Positions 1 to 9,544 of a stretch of 44,178 nt of DNA are shown piece by piece (the stretch's first letter is position 1; every line of letters starts with the position of its first letter). Source of the stretch: Actinomycetota bacterium (GTDB taxonomy: Bacteria > Actinomycetota > UBA4738 > HRBIN12). A program made the translations under genes and the position numbers. The notes below the pieces were generated by a model that saw only the letters and a program-made list of their open reading frames with translations, had not been told where the DNA came from and did no database searches. The stretch spans positions 1-44,178 of the forward strand of contig JAJPHY010000150.1 of NCBI GenBank assembly GCA_021325015.1, in the 5' to 3' direction.

Positions 1-851
1 ATCGGTCCCCAGATGGTGCCGAGGCCCCCGATCACGAGCATGGTGACGTCGATCGACATCGGCGTGAGGCCCATGGCCGACGTCGTGAACGACTGGTTGT
101 AGCTGAGGTAGAGTCCGCCGGCCACCCCGGCGATGAAGCCGGAGATCGCGAAGGCGATGACTCGGTACCTCAACGGGCTGATCCCCCGCGCCGCTGCGTA
201 GGCGGGGGAGTCACGGATGGTTCGCAGAGCGATCCCCAACCTGGAGGAGCGGATCCAGGCGACGAGGAGGGTCGCGGCGGCCGCCACCGCGAGGACCGTC
301 CAGAAGTACGCATGCAGCGCGGTCGTGGGGGGCAGGAACGAGTACAGCCCTCGAACGGTCGGGAAGCCGAACGAGCCTCCGGTCAGACCGGCCGGGTCGT
401 TCACAACGATGAACAGGAACACCTGCGCGAACGAGAACGTGAGCAGCGATGTATAGATCCCGTGCAGTCGGAGCGTCGGGAACGCGAGCAGGATCGACAC
501 GCCGGCGGCCAGGAGTCCTCCCAGCAGGATCGCAAGCGGCGGCGGCACCGGCGTGTGCAGCATCAGCAGGCCGGTGCCGTAGCCTCCGAGCGCGTAGATC
601 GCGAGCTGCCCGAAGTTCCAAACGCCGGCGATCCCGAGCACGAAGTTCCAGCTGATGTTGAGCACCAACGTGATCATCGCGGTCACCATCACCCCGACGG
701 CGTAGTCGTTGGACCACACGAACGGGACCAGGACCGCGACCGCTACCAGGGCCAGGATGCCGGCCTTCTCGGCCCCGCTCAGCGCCCGGCCGCGCCCGAT
801 CCGGGTGGCAGTCGGCGAAACGGTGGCGCCGGGCGCCGTGACGGCGCTCAC
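1..851 (-). CDS. livM: Branched-chain amino acid-type ABC transporter permease LivM (3' end truncated by window edge)
   Basis: Own reverse-strand translation from GTG at 851: VSAVTAPGATVSPTATRIGRGRALSGAEKAG...NISWNFVLGIAGVWNFGQLAIYALGGYG; LivM-like hydrophobic protein; overlaps the livH stop by 4 nt. Not in the ORF track because it is open at the window edge. Confidence 0.85.
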   Translation of the reverse strand, partial: MSAVTAPGATVSPTATRIGRGRALSGAEKAGILALVAVAVLVPFVWSNDYAVGVMVTAMITLVLNISWNFVLGIAGVWNFGQLAIYALGGYGTGLLMLHTPVPPPLAILLGGLLAAGVSILLAFPTLRLHGIYTSLLTFSFAQVFLFIVVNDPAGLTGGSFGFPTVRGLYSFLPPTTALHAYFWTVLAVAAAATLLVAWIRSSRLGIALRTIRDSPAYAAARGISPLRYRVIAFAISGFIAGVAGGLYLSYNQSFTTSAMGLTPMSIDVTMLVIGGLGTIWGP

Positions 852-1741
852 AGCCGCGCCTCCTCGGGCCTGCCCTTCAATCCGTGGGGCCGGACGATCA
901 GGATGAGCAGGATGATCCCGTAGAGGATCGGCAGGGACCACGTGGTCCCCACGAGGACCTCCGCGGTGGCCTGGATGAGTCCGATCGTGTACGCCGCGTA
1001 CAGCGTGCCCGGCAGGCTCCCCAGCCCCCCGAAGATCACCACGATGAGGGCCTCGAGCAAGGGCAGGTCCCCCGCGCCCGGATACGCGAAGAACTTCGCT
1101 CCCAGGAAGACGCCGCCGATCCCGGCGAGCGCCGACGCGAGCCCCATCGTGAGTGGGTACAGCCTCATCACGGGGACGCCCATCAGGCGGGCGGCGTCCA
1201 GATCCTGCGCCACCGCGCGGATCGCGAGCCCCCACCTCGTCCTCGCCAGGAACAGCCCCAGGGCGGCCATCAGTCCGATCGAGACCAGCGCCATCGTGAG
1301 GTTCTGATAGGAGAGGTCGACTCCCCGGTAGATGTCGATGCCGCCGCTCACCACCGGCGACACGTTCTTCTGGAAGGGCCCGAAGACCTGCAACGCGACG
1401 TTGGCGAAGACGATCGCGACCGCGAAGGTGGTGATGAACGTGACCATCTCGAAGTCGAACCCCCGACGCCCCATGAGCGGCTGCACAGAGATCAGCTCGG
1501 TGAAGGTTCCGAGCGCGAACGTGATCGCGAACGCGAACAGGATGGCCAGCGCGGGGCTCCATCCCGCCACGACCAGGACCCCCCATCCAACGAAGCTCCC
1601 GACCATCACCATCGAGCCCTGGGACATATCGAGGATCCGAAGCGTCCCGTAGATCAGCGTCATCCCGATCGCGACCAGGCCGTAGATCGAGCCGAGCACA
1701 ACCGTCTCGACCAGGATCCCGATGACGTCGGTCAGGTGCAT
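848..1741 (-). CDS. livH: Branched-chain amino acid-type ABC transporter permease LivH
   Basis: 297 aa ORF; GSIYGLVAIGMTLIYGTLRILDMSQGSMVMVG and EALIVVIFGGLGSLPGTLYAAYTIGLIQ are typical LivH segments. Confidence 0.92.
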   Translation of the reverse strand: MHLTDVIGILVETVVLGSIYGLVAIGMTLIYGTLRILDMSQGSMVMVGSFVGWGVLVVAGWSPALAILFAFAITFALGTFTELISVQPLMGRRGFDFEMVTFITTFAVAIVFANVALQVFGPFQKNVSPVVSGGIDIYRGVDLSYQNLTMALVSIGLMAALGLFLARTRWGLAIRAVAQDLDAARLMGVPVMRLYPLTMGLASALAGIGGVFLGAKFFAYPGAGDLPLLEALIVVIFGGLGSLPGTLYAAYTIGLIQATAEVLVGTTWSLPILYGIILLILIVRPHGLKGRPEEARL

Positions 1742-1749
1742 GAGCCCTC

Positions 1750-2517
1750 CTACAGCGTGCCGAGATAGGTCTGGACGACGGTCTGATCCCTCGACAGCTC
1801 CTCGAGCGGACCGGTTCGGACGATCGATCCCATCTCGACGACGTGCACGATGTCGGCGACGTCGCCGATGTGGGTGAAGTTCTCCTCGACGAGCAAGATC
1901 GTCGTCCCCTGAGCGTGGATGTCCCGGATCGCCGCGTACACGCGCTCGATCGCGACGGGAGCCAGACCGAGGGAGGGTTCGTCGATCAGCAGGATCGAGG
2001 CCTCTCGCATCAAGCCGCGCCCGAGCCCGACCAGTCGACGCTCACCGCCGGAAAGCGTCCGGGCGCGTTGGCCGGCTCGTTCTCGGAGCCCCGGGATGAG
2101 GCCGTAGACGTGTTCGAGAGCGGCGTGCCGCTTCCGCCAGGACCTGGGCAGGAAGGCACCCATCAGCAGGTTCTCCTCGACGGTCATGTCGGGGAACAGC
2201 AGGTCGCCTTGTGGGATGTGGACCATGCCGAGGGTTGCGAGGTACTCAGCACTGCGGCCGTCGACGCGTTCGCCCGCAAGCCACACCTCTCCTCGCCGAC
2301 GCTTGACCAACCCGGAGATGGTGCGAAGCAGCGTGGTCTTGCCGTGTCCGTTCGGCCCGATGATCACGACCGTCTGGCCGGCAGGTACCCGAAGATCCAG
2401 GCCTCGAACGACCATGGTGTCGCCGTAGCCCGACCACAGATCTCGGACCTCGAGGATCGCGTCCCTCCCGGCCGGGACAGGCTCGGCTCCCGCCACGGCA
2501 CGTGGTGCCCCGTTCAT
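1750..2517 (-). CDS. livF: ABC transporter ATP-binding protein LivF
   Basis: Walker A GPNGHGKTTLL, signature LSGGERRLVGLGRGLM, Walker B ILLIDEPSLGL; start placed at ATG 2517 ([13 protein letters not shown]...), overlapping livG stop. Confidence 0.92.
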   Translation of the reverse strand: MNGAPRAVAGAEPVPAGRDAILEVRDLWSGYGDTMVVRGLDLRVPAGQTVVIIGPNGHGKTTLLRTISGLVKRRRGEVWLAGERVDGRSAEYLATLGMVHIPQGDLLFPDMTVEENLLMGAFLPRSWRKRHAALEHVYGLIPGLRERAGQRARTLSGGERRLVGLGRGLMREASILLIDEPSLGLAPVAIERVYAAIRDIHAQGTTILLVEENFTHIGDVADIVHVVEMGSIVRTGPLEELSRDQTVVQTYLGTL

Positions 2518-3293
2518 GCGCGCGGCTCGCGTTGGGTCAGATCGGCGCCGTGGCGCTGGCCAAGGTAGACCTCGATCACCTGGGGATCCGCAAGCATCTC
2601 GCTCGGCGTTCCGACGAAGAGCTCGGCGCCATGGTGCATGACCAGCACGCGGTCGGCGAGCGACGTCAGCGCGCGCATCACATGCTCGATGACCACAACC
2701 GCCAGGCCACCGTCCCGGAGCGTTCGGATCAGCCTCATCACGTGGTCGATCTCCTGAGGGTTCAGGCCGCCGAACGGCTCGTCGAGGAGGAGGACCCGCG
2801 GATTCGTCGCCAGGGCGGTCGCGAGCATCAGTCGTTTCTTGTCGAACACGCCGAGCGGGCCCGCCGGTGTGTCGGCACGGTCGGTGAGTCCCACGAAGTC
2901 CAGGTGACGCACCGCCTCGGCGATGTCGCCAGCCCTGCCACCCTCCCGGCGGTTTCGGCGAAAGGAGGCGGCCAGGTAGAGGTTCTCCAGCACGGTGAGC
3001 GAGTCGGCGATGGTGGGCTGCTGGAAGGTGCGGGCCAGGCCGAGCGCGCACCTTCTGTGGACGGACGCGTCCGCGATCGACACGCCGCCGAGCAGCACGT
3101 CACCGCTCGTCGCCGGCGTCAGCCCGGTGATGACGTCGAACAGCGTGGTCTTGCCGGCGCCGTTCGGGCCGACGATGCCGAGGATCTCTCCGGCCCGGAC
3201 CTCGAACGACACATCGACGACCGCTCGGAGCCCGCCGTAGTTCTTGCACAGCGCGCGGCCTTCGAGGACCGGGCGCAGCTCCCGATCGTTCAC
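2514..3293 (-). CDS. livG: ABC transporter ATP-binding protein LivG
   Basis: Walker [12 protein letters not shown], Walker [18 protein letters not shown] start at 3293 overlaps stop of the substrate-binding protein gene. Confidence 0.9.
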   Translation of the reverse strand: MNDRELRPVLEGRALCKNYGGLRAVVDVSFEVRAGEILGIVGPNGAGKTTLFDVITGLTPATSGDVLLGGVSIADASVHRRCALGLARTFQQPTIADSLTVLENLYLAASFRRNRREGGRAGDIAEAVRHLDFVGLTDRADTPAGPLGVFDKKRLMLATALATNPRVLLLDEPFGGLNPQEIDHVMRLIRTLRDGGLAVVVIEHVMRALTSLADRVLVMHHGAELFVGTPSEMLADPQVIEVYLGQRHGADLTQREPRA

Positions 3294-4642
3294 GTCAGCC
3301 AGGCTGGCAGCTGGAAGGTCCCCGTCGTGTACGGGTCGGGCGAGATCAGCACCTGCTGCCCGTTCTGGATCTGGAACGTCAGGTGCGGCATCCCGAGCGA
3401 GGGATCGGGTGTGAAATCGGGGTACGGCATGCAGGTGTTCCCGCCGGGGTCCAGGTCGAACGAGTAGGTCCCGCACACCCCTCGGTAGATCGTGCCCTTG
3501 ACGATCCCGTTGATCTTGTCGAACGCGTACGGATCTCCCGCCTCCGCTGCGGCCTGAGCCCACAGCTTGACCAGGTCGTACTGGTCGCCGGCGTTCGAGA
3601 ACCCGGGAGGCCGGTTGAACTTCTGCTGGAACGCCTCGGCGAACTGCTTCGCTCGGTCGTCTCCGGCCAGCACACCCACGACCGTCGACCACAGCACACC
3701 ATCGGCGGCATCCCCGGCCAGGTCCAGGTACTCGGGAATCGATGGCGCGTACTGCTGGTACACGAGCGAGTTCGTTGGGGACTGCCGGAACTGTTTCATG
3801 AACGAGGCCTCGTCGCCCGCCGCGTAGTCGCTGAAGAAGACGATCCCCGGATTCGCCGACCGGATCTTCACGAGCACCCCAGTCCAGTCCGCCTGAGGAA
3901 CTGTGAACTGCTCGAAGCCGTCCGTCGTCCAGCCCTGCTTCTCCATGCCGGCCTGAAAGGTCTTCGAGATGTTGAGCGAGTACGGGTCGTTGGACGTGAC
4001 GACGAAGATCGACTTCTTCGCGGGTGTCCACGTTCCGCTCTCGATCAGGTTGCTTACCAGGACGACGAAGCCGGGGCCGTACCAGGTCTCCGAGGGGTCG
4101 CCCTGGAAGATGTTGGTGATCTGGTGCTCCTTCACGTAGTCGACGTTGCCGTGCCAGGTGTTGACGTGGAACATCGGGATCCGGGCCTGAGCCACGATCG
4201 GGTACTCGACCGACGTGTAGGTCGTGAAGCCGGAGAAGATCGCCGCGACGTTCTGCGAGACGAGCTTCTGGAACACGTTCTTCATCACGTCGGGTTCTTG
4301 AGCTTTGGTGTCCAGGACCTGCAGCTTGAGCGGTCGACCGAGGACTCCGCCCGCGGTGTTGATCTCCGCGATGGCGAGCTGCTGACCGCGGACCATCTGC
4401 TGGCCATCCCCGGCGAACGGGCCGGTCACGGGGCTGGCCGACCCGATCAGGATTGGCTCCGCACTGCCGCCGCCCGCCGCGGTCGAGGCGGCTCCCGAAC
4501 CGGCGTTGCCGGCGAGGTAGCCGCCGACGCCGCCGATGACCAGTCCCCCCACGCCGGCACCCACCGCGCCCTGCAGGAGCTGCCGACGCGTGACCCTGCC
4601 GCCGGCTCCGGCGACCCGCTGCCCACCGGGCTCACTCGCCAT
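3290..4642 (-). CDS. Branched-chain-amino-acid/urea-type ABC transporter substrate-binding protein
   Basis: Twin-arginine-like signal (VTRRQLLQGAVGAGVGGLVIGG), then PILIGSASPVTGPFAGDGQQMVRGQQLAIAEINTAGGVLGRPLKLQVLDTK typical of Peripla_BP_6. Start at 4642 preceded by GAGGAGGGG. Confidence 0.9.
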   Translation of the reverse strand: MASEPGGQRVAGAGGRVTRRQLLQGAVGAGVGGLVIGGVGGYLAGNAGSGAASTAAGGGSAEPILIGSASPVTGPFAGDGQQMVRGQQLAIAEINTAGGVLGRPLKLQVLDTKAQEPDVMKNVFQKLVSQNVAAIFSGFTTYTSVEYPIVAQARIPMFHVNTWHGNVDYVKEHQITNIFQGDPSETWYGPGFVVLVSNLIESGTWTPAKKSIFVVTSNDPYSLNISKTFQAGMEKQGWTTDGFEQFTVPQADWTGVLVKIRSANPGIVFFSDYAAGDEASFMKQFRQSPTNSLVYQQYAPSIPEYLDLAGDAADGVLWSTVVGVLAGDDRAKQFAEAFQQKFNRPPGFSNAGDQYDLVKLWAQAAAEAGDPYAFDKINGIVKGTIYRGVCGTYSFDLDPGGNTCMPYPDFTPDPSLGMPHLTFQIQNGQQVLISPDPYTTGTFQLPAWLT

Positions 4643-4715
4643 CCTGGTCCCCTCCTCACGATCGGTCGCGTGCGTCCGCACCGGATGAACGCGGACCCTA
4701 TGGGTCGGGCGGTTC

Positions 4716-4747
4716 CCCGGGCATCCGTCAAATGACGGATGCCCGGG
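4716..4747. promoter_or_regulatory. Candidate operator: 15-bp perfect inverted repeat CCCGGGCATCCGTCA-AA-TGACGGATGCCCGGG
   Basis: Read directly; located between the divergent substrate-binding protein and LuxR-type regulator genes; core repeated at 11157-11172. Confidence 0.8.
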
Positions 4748-4825
4748 AAGGCATGCTCGGCACAGCGAGCGTTGCGCGTGCCCGTGGACGCGTGCGAGGA
4801 TGGCTGGCCTGCAGGGGGACGCAGC

Positions 4826-6583
4826 ATGGAGACGGTGTATGGCTCATCGGCCATCGTCCATCGCGATGGGACGATCGAAGAGCTCGAGGGGGCGGCTGGA
4901 CGCCGGTTGCTGCTGGCCAGTCCCGATCTCCTCCGGTACGCGAGGGCGTTGCTCCGGCTCGACGTTCCGGACGTGCGTTTCCTGTGGCATGGCGCGCCGG
5001 GATGGCTCCTCGTCCGCATGGAGCGTTCCCGTCAGGCTCGTTCCGACCGGTGCGTCGTCTCCCTGTGGTGGCGTGATCTCCCCTGTGGTCTGACTGCGCG
5101 CGAGCTCGACGTCCTGACGCTGATCGCCGGGGGGCTGGGAAACCGAGAGATCGCCGGACGCCTGCGCGCGAGCGTCCGGACGGTTTCCACGCACGTGGAG
5201 CACATCTTGCTGAAGCTCGGTGCGCGGAGCCGAGCCGGTGCGGCCGCCATCGCCGTCGATCGGGGACTGCTCCGGCTCCCCATTCCTGGGGGAGCGCGCG
5301 ATCTGGACGGTCTCGGGGTCGGAGCCCTGGAGGCCGCCGTCGCCGAGGAGCGCGACGCCACCCGCTTGATCCGAATCGACGCACCCATCGCGATCGATCG
5401 GCGGCGCCCCCACCTGATCGGCGCGGCGTTTCCGCTCAGCGGCCCGGCCCGTGCCGACGGAATCCAGATGCGCAACGGGGCCATGCTGGCGATCGATGAG
5501 ATCAACGCCCGAGGGGGGGTCGCCGGTCGACCGATCGAACTCGTGTCCGTCGACATGAACATCTTCTCAGAACAGGGGGTTCGCGATGCCTTCGGGCGGC
5601 TCGAGGCCGTGGACATCGACGCCATCATCGTCGGGTACACGCTGTCGGGAACCGAGTTCGCGCTCGAGGCGGCGGCGGATCTCGGCATCCCGTTCCTGCA
5701 CGCGACGACCTCCGAGGCGGCGCTCACGCGGGTTCGCTCCGACCCGGGACGCTTCCAGCGGATCTTTCAAGTCTGTCCGAGCGAGGTTCACTACGGAGTT
5801 GGTTTCATCCGGTTTCTGGACGATCTCGCCCGAGGGGAACGATGGGAGCCACCCAGTCGGCGACTGATGATCATCGAGACTCCCGTGGACAGCGGCCAGA
5901 TGGCGACGACGCCGACGCTGGCGGCGGCCGCCGCTTCTGGCTGGATCGTCGATGCCGTGGAGTGCGTGCCCGAGCTCGATGCGGACTGGGAGGGTCTTGT
6001 GCGCCGAATCCACGCCGTCGATCCCGCCGCTGTTTTGGTCGCGGACTTCGTTCCGAGAGAGCTTGCCGCCTTCCAGCGCGCGTATGCCGCGAACCCCACC
6101 GACGCGCTCGTCTACGCGATCTACGCGCCCTCCGTGCCCGAGTTCCTCGAGCTCGCGGGGCCGACCGCGGAGGGGCTGATCTGGTCGACCGTGACCGGTA
6201 CGTACCCGGATCTCCTCGGCGGACGCTTCGCCCGCCGCTACCTGCGGGCGTTCGGGCGCCCGCCGGGCCGCTCGCACGCCGGGATCGCATACGACGAGGT
6301 TCACCTTCTCGCCAGTGCGTGGGCGGGCGTTGGCAATCCCCGCGATTTCGACGGCGTCGCGTCCCATCTCCGGCATGGGGCGTACCGCGGGGTCAACGGC
6401 ACCTACTTCTTCGACGAGTCCCAGGGAGCCATCTCGTACCCCGGAATGACGCTCGACCCCTCGCTCGGGCAGGCCCACCTCGTGTTCCAGGTGCAAAACG
6501 GGGAGCACCGGGTACTGGCTCCCGCCCCGTACGTCCAGGCGGCGTTCCGTCCACCTCCATGGGTACGGGCGAGGGCCACCTGA
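4826..6583 (+). CDS. LuxR-type HTH regulator with C-terminal periplasmic-binding-protein-like ligand domain
   Basis: LTARELDVLTLIAGGLGNREIAGRLRASVRTVSTHVEHILLKLGARSRAGAAAIA is a LuxR/GerE HTH; downstream HLIGAAFPLSGPARADGIQMRNGAMLAIDEINARGGVAGRPIELVSVDMN is Peripla_BP_6-like. No signal peptide or TM segment evident. Confidence 0.85.
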   Translation: METVYGSSAIVHRDGTIEELEGAAGRRLLLASPDLLRYARALLRLDVPDVRFLWHGAPGWLLVRMERSRQARSDRCVVSLWWRDLPCGLTARELDVLTLIAGGLGNREIAGRLRASVRTVSTHVEHILLKLGARSRAGAAAIAVDRGLLRLPIPGGARDLDGLGVGALEAAVAEERDATRLIRIDAPIAIDRRRPHLIGAAFPLSGPARADGIQMRNGAMLAIDEINARGGVAGRPIELVSVDMNIFSEQGVRDAFGRLEAVDIDAIIVGYTLSGTEFALEAAADLGIPFLHATTSEAALTRVRSDPGRFQRIFQVCPSEVHYGVGFIRFLDDLARGERWEPPSRRLMIIETPVDSGQMATTPTLAAAAASGWIVDAVECVPELDADWEGLVRRIHAVDPAAVLVADFVPRELAAFQRAYAANPTDALVYAIYAPSVPEFLELAGPTAEGLIWSTVTGTYPDLLGGRFARRYLRAFGRPPGRSHAGIAYDEVHLLASAWAGVGNPRDFDGVASHLRHGAYRGVNGTYFFDESQGAISYPGMTLDPSLGQAHLVFQVQNGEHRVLAPAPYVQAAFRPPPWVRARAT

Positions 6584-6586
6584 CGG

Positions 6587-7612
6587 CTATCGGAGGAGCG
6601 GGGCGACGCGCTCGCCGAACACGTCCAGGGCTTCCCGCTGCAGTGCCCGGTCCATTCCAGGCCAGTAGAGCCGAGCGATGTAGTGCACGTCGCCTCCGGC
6701 CGCGTCCCGGAACCGCGCGATCTGCTCGGCCACCTCCTCGGGCGTGCCGAGGAGGATCGAGGCGCGCAGGGCCTCCTCCTCGCCCGAGGGAAGAGGCGGC
6801 GGGGCCACTGGAGGACCGAGACGCGACCGAGCCCCGTCCATGTCCTCGTACTTCCAGGACACGTACCGGTGGTAGGGGCGCACCAGTTCCCAGGCCCGTC
6901 GTGGGTTGCCCTCGAACGCGAAGGTCGGCAGGTGCAGTGAGATCGCAAGGGTCGCGGGATCCCTTCCGGACCGCTCCCGCTCCTCGCGCGCCCACCGGAC
7001 CTGCTCGGCGAAGGATTCCGCCGTCACGTCGGTCGCCATGAACCCGTCGCCGATTCTCCCCGCCCGCCGGACGGCGGGCTCCGAAAGCGCCCCGATCCAC
7101 AGCGGAGGACCGCCCGCCCGGGACGGAGCCGGGGTGACGGCCACGCCCGGATAGGACCGGGTGCCGCCCGTGACGAGCTTTCCTGCCCAGGCCTGCCGCG
7201 CAACCCTCACTGCCTCTTCGAGTCGCGACACCCGCTCGCGCAGCGGAACGCCGAACGCCTCGAACTCTTCCGCGCGCCATCCAAGGCCGAGTCCGAGCAC
7301 GAGACGCCCCCGCGACAGGAGGTCGACGACCGCGGCGTCCTCGACCAAGCGGAGCGGCTCGATGAGGGGGGCGAGGAGCAGGGCGGTGCCGACCAGCACG
7401 CGGCGGGTTCTGGCGGCGATCGCGGCGCACATCGGCAGCACCGAGGGCAGGTAGGCATCGTCGACGAAGTGGTGCTCGGAGACCCACACCGAGTCCAAGC
7501 CGATGCGCTCTGCCTGCTCCGCGAGCTCGAGAGCCTCCGTGTATCGGTCTTCGTCGGACCGCGGATCCCCCGGGTACCGCTGGCAGGTGATCAGGCCGAA
7601 GCCCAGCTTCAT
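6587..7612 (-). CDS. LLM class flavin-dependent oxidoreductase (luciferase-like)
   Basis: MKLGFGLITCQRYPGDPRSDEDRYTEALELAEQAERIGLDSVWVSEHHFVDDAYLPSVLPMCAAIAARTRRVLVGTALLLAPL; start chosen at ATG 7612. Confidence 0.9.
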   Translation of the reverse strand: MKLGFGLITCQRYPGDPRSDEDRYTEALELAEQAERIGLDSVWVSEHHFVDDAYLPSVLPMCAAIAARTRRVLVGTALLLAPLIEPLRLVEDAAVVDLLSRGRLVLGLGLGWRAEEFEAFGVPLRERVSRLEEAVRVARQAWAGKLVTGGTRSYPGVAVTPAPSRAGGPPLWIGALSEPAVRRAGRIGDGFMATDVTAESFAEQVRWAREERERSGRDPATLAISLHLPTFAFEGNPRRAWELVRPYHRYVSWKYEDMDGARSRLGPPVAPPPLPSGEEEALRASILLGTPEEVAEQIARFRDAAGGDVHYIARLYWPGMDRALQREALDVFGERVAPLLR

Positions 7613-8778
7613 ATGCGGCTTGCCTTCTGGGCGGGGATCACCCCGCGTACCGCCGAGGGCTTCGACAGGAAGGAGGCGTAGTCGAGCTCGGCGTACGGCG
7701 TCGTGCAGGGGTGCCCATCGGCCACCCACATCCGTCGCTCATCGAGGTCCATCAGCACCGAGGCGACGGTGGCACCCTGATCGTGCGCGTCCATGCGCGG
7801 GTCGGGGTGGCAGCAGATCCCGGAAGGATGGTTGGCGTGGTCGGCCAGGAGCTCCCGGAAGCTGCCGATCGCGAGCTTCGACCCGCGCCGACGGACCCCT
7901 GCGCGGAGCCGCTCCAGCCGGAAAGGGCTGTCGGGCATGACCCAGAGCGACACATCCTTCGCATCGAAGGACGGCGATACGAAGTGGTTGGTGTGCAGGA
8001 GGACGCCGTCGACCGGGAACGTGAGGAACAGCCGGGAGAAGTCGCCCGGAGCCGCTTCAATGTCGACCGCGATGCCGTCGACCGAGGCGATCAGGTAGTT
8101 GGCCGAGGAGGATCGCACGCCGCGTTGCGTCACGGCGTAGGCATCCGACAGGTTCTCGGCGTCGAGGATTCCGCGAAGCACCAGGTGGTACGGCACGCCT
8201 GGCTCACCGAGGTCACGGTCGGTCACCAGGGCGTTGGTGGCGAGCCCGATTCCCGAGGAGTTCATCCCGATCTTGGCGAGCAGCCCGGCCTCGACCACCG
8301 TCACGAAGTCCGGCCCCTCGTCCTGCCGGACCTCCAGAATCACGACCGTCTCGAACGAATGAAGCAGCCAGTCCCAGTTCTGCCCGATCAGCGTGTGCCC
8401 GTCCGCGCTCCGCTCGGGAAGCACGGCGAATGCGCTGCAGCCGTCGAGCGGGGCGCCCTGGGCGGCAGCGATCCGTGCCTTGGCGGCAAACATCACCTCG
8501 GTCCTGACGTTGATCGCCAGGACGTCCTCGAAGGCCGCGTCGGCGCCCTCCGCGATGCCGCGCATCTCCTCGAGGTACCGAACGTCGAACCGCTCGATCG
8601 GCGCGATGTAGCGCGTGGCCTCCCGTTGAACGTCGGGCCAGCGCCACCCCGTGTAGTGGGCGAAGACCTCCTCGTAGGCCTCGATCGAACGGCGCACCCG
8701 GTCGCGAGCCTGCTCGCCGTACTGCCGGCCGCGCTCCCGGGGCGTCCCGTCCACCCGGACCTGAGGAAACCGTTCCAT
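7609..8778 (-). CDS. C45 family autoproteolytic acyltransferase/hydrolase (acyl-CoA:6-APA acyltransferase-like)
   Basis: GTPRERGRQYGEQARDRVRRSIEAY, then DGCSAFAVLPERSADGHTLIGQNWDW with the DG|CS self-processing motif typical of the family. Confidence 0.85.
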   Translation of the reverse strand: MERFPQVRVDGTPRERGRQYGEQARDRVRRSIEAYEEVFAHYTGWRWPDVQREATRYIAPIERFDVRYLEEMRGIAEGADAAFEDVLAINVRTEVMFAAKARIAAAQGAPLDGCSAFAVLPERSADGHTLIGQNWDWLLHSFETVVILEVRQDEGPDFVTVVEAGLLAKIGMNSSGIGLATNALVTDRDLGEPGVPYHLVLRGILDAENLSDAYAVTQRGVRSSSANYLIASVDGIAVDIEAAPGDFSRLFLTFPVDGVLLHTNHFVSPSFDAKDVSLWVMPDSPFRLERLRAGVRRRGSKLAIGSFRELLADHANHPSGICCHPDPRMDAHDQGATVASVLMDLDERRMWVADGHPCTTPYAELDYASFLSKPSAVRGVIPAQKASRI

Positions 8779-8797
8779 GGACCCGACCCTCCTTCGA

Positions 8798-9544
8798 TCA
8801 GATCGCGGTTGCACCGCCGTCCACGGGCAGCGCAACTCCGGTCACGTAGCCGGATCCGTCGGCGGACAGGAACGCGATCGCCTCGGCGACCTCGCGCGGC
8901 GTTCCAAGACGTCTCAGCGGCACCATCTCGTGGAGGTACCGCTCCCCGACCGCAGGGTCATCCATCATCCGCAGCATGGGAGTATCGATCACGCCCGGGC
9001 ACACGGCGTTCACCCGGATCGCCGGCGCCAGCTCCACCGCCAGCTGCTTGGTCAGCGCGATCACTCCGGCTTTGCTGGCGTTGTAGTGGACCGACGGCTC
9101 GTCCCGATCCGCGACGAGCCCCGCCGTCGACGAGATGTTCACGATCGTCCCGCGACTGCCCGCCGCCACGAGTCGTGCGGCGACGGCTCGGGCGACCAGC
9201 CACGAGCCACGGAGGTTCGTGTCCACGACCTCGTCCCACTCCGCTACGTCGAGGTCGATCGCGGGGGCGAACCGGTAGACGCCGGCGGCGTTGACCAGCA
9301 GGTCCGGCGCCCCGCCGAGCGCGGTCGCCGCCTCATCGACGGCGCGCTCGACCTCCGCCGGATCCCGCACGTCGGCGATCACGGCCGACGCACCGAGCTC
9401 GGAGGCGACCGGGGCGAGGGCGTCCCCGCGCCGGTCCAGCACGCACATGCGCGCGCCCTCCTCTGCCAGCAGAGCCGCGGTTGCTCGCCCGATCCCCGAC
9501 GCACCGCCGGTGACGAGCGCGCGGCGCCCATGGAATCGGCTCAC
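8798..9544 (-). CDS. SDR family NAD(P)-dependent oxidoreductase
   Basis: ALVTGGASGIGRATA, VNAAGVYR, YNASKAGV motifs. Confidence 0.93.
   Translation of the reverse strand: MSRFHGRRALVTGGASGIGRATAALLAEEGARMCVLDRRGDALAPVASELGASAVIADVRDPAEVERAVDEAATALGGAPDLLVNAAGVYRFAPAIDLDVAEWDEVVDTNLRGSWLVARAVAARLVAAGSRGTIVNISSTAGLVADRDEPSVHYNASKAGVIALTKQLAVELAPAIRVNAVCPGVIDTPMLRMMDDPAVGERYLHEMVPLRRLGTPREVAEAIAFLSADGSGYVTGVALPVDGGATAI

Noticed and set aside
1843-2568. Plus-strand ORFs across the liv genes (also 884-1768, 2502-3467, 3383-4735)
   Set aside because: Antisense to well-supported Liv proteins, repetitive charged translations, no family motifs.
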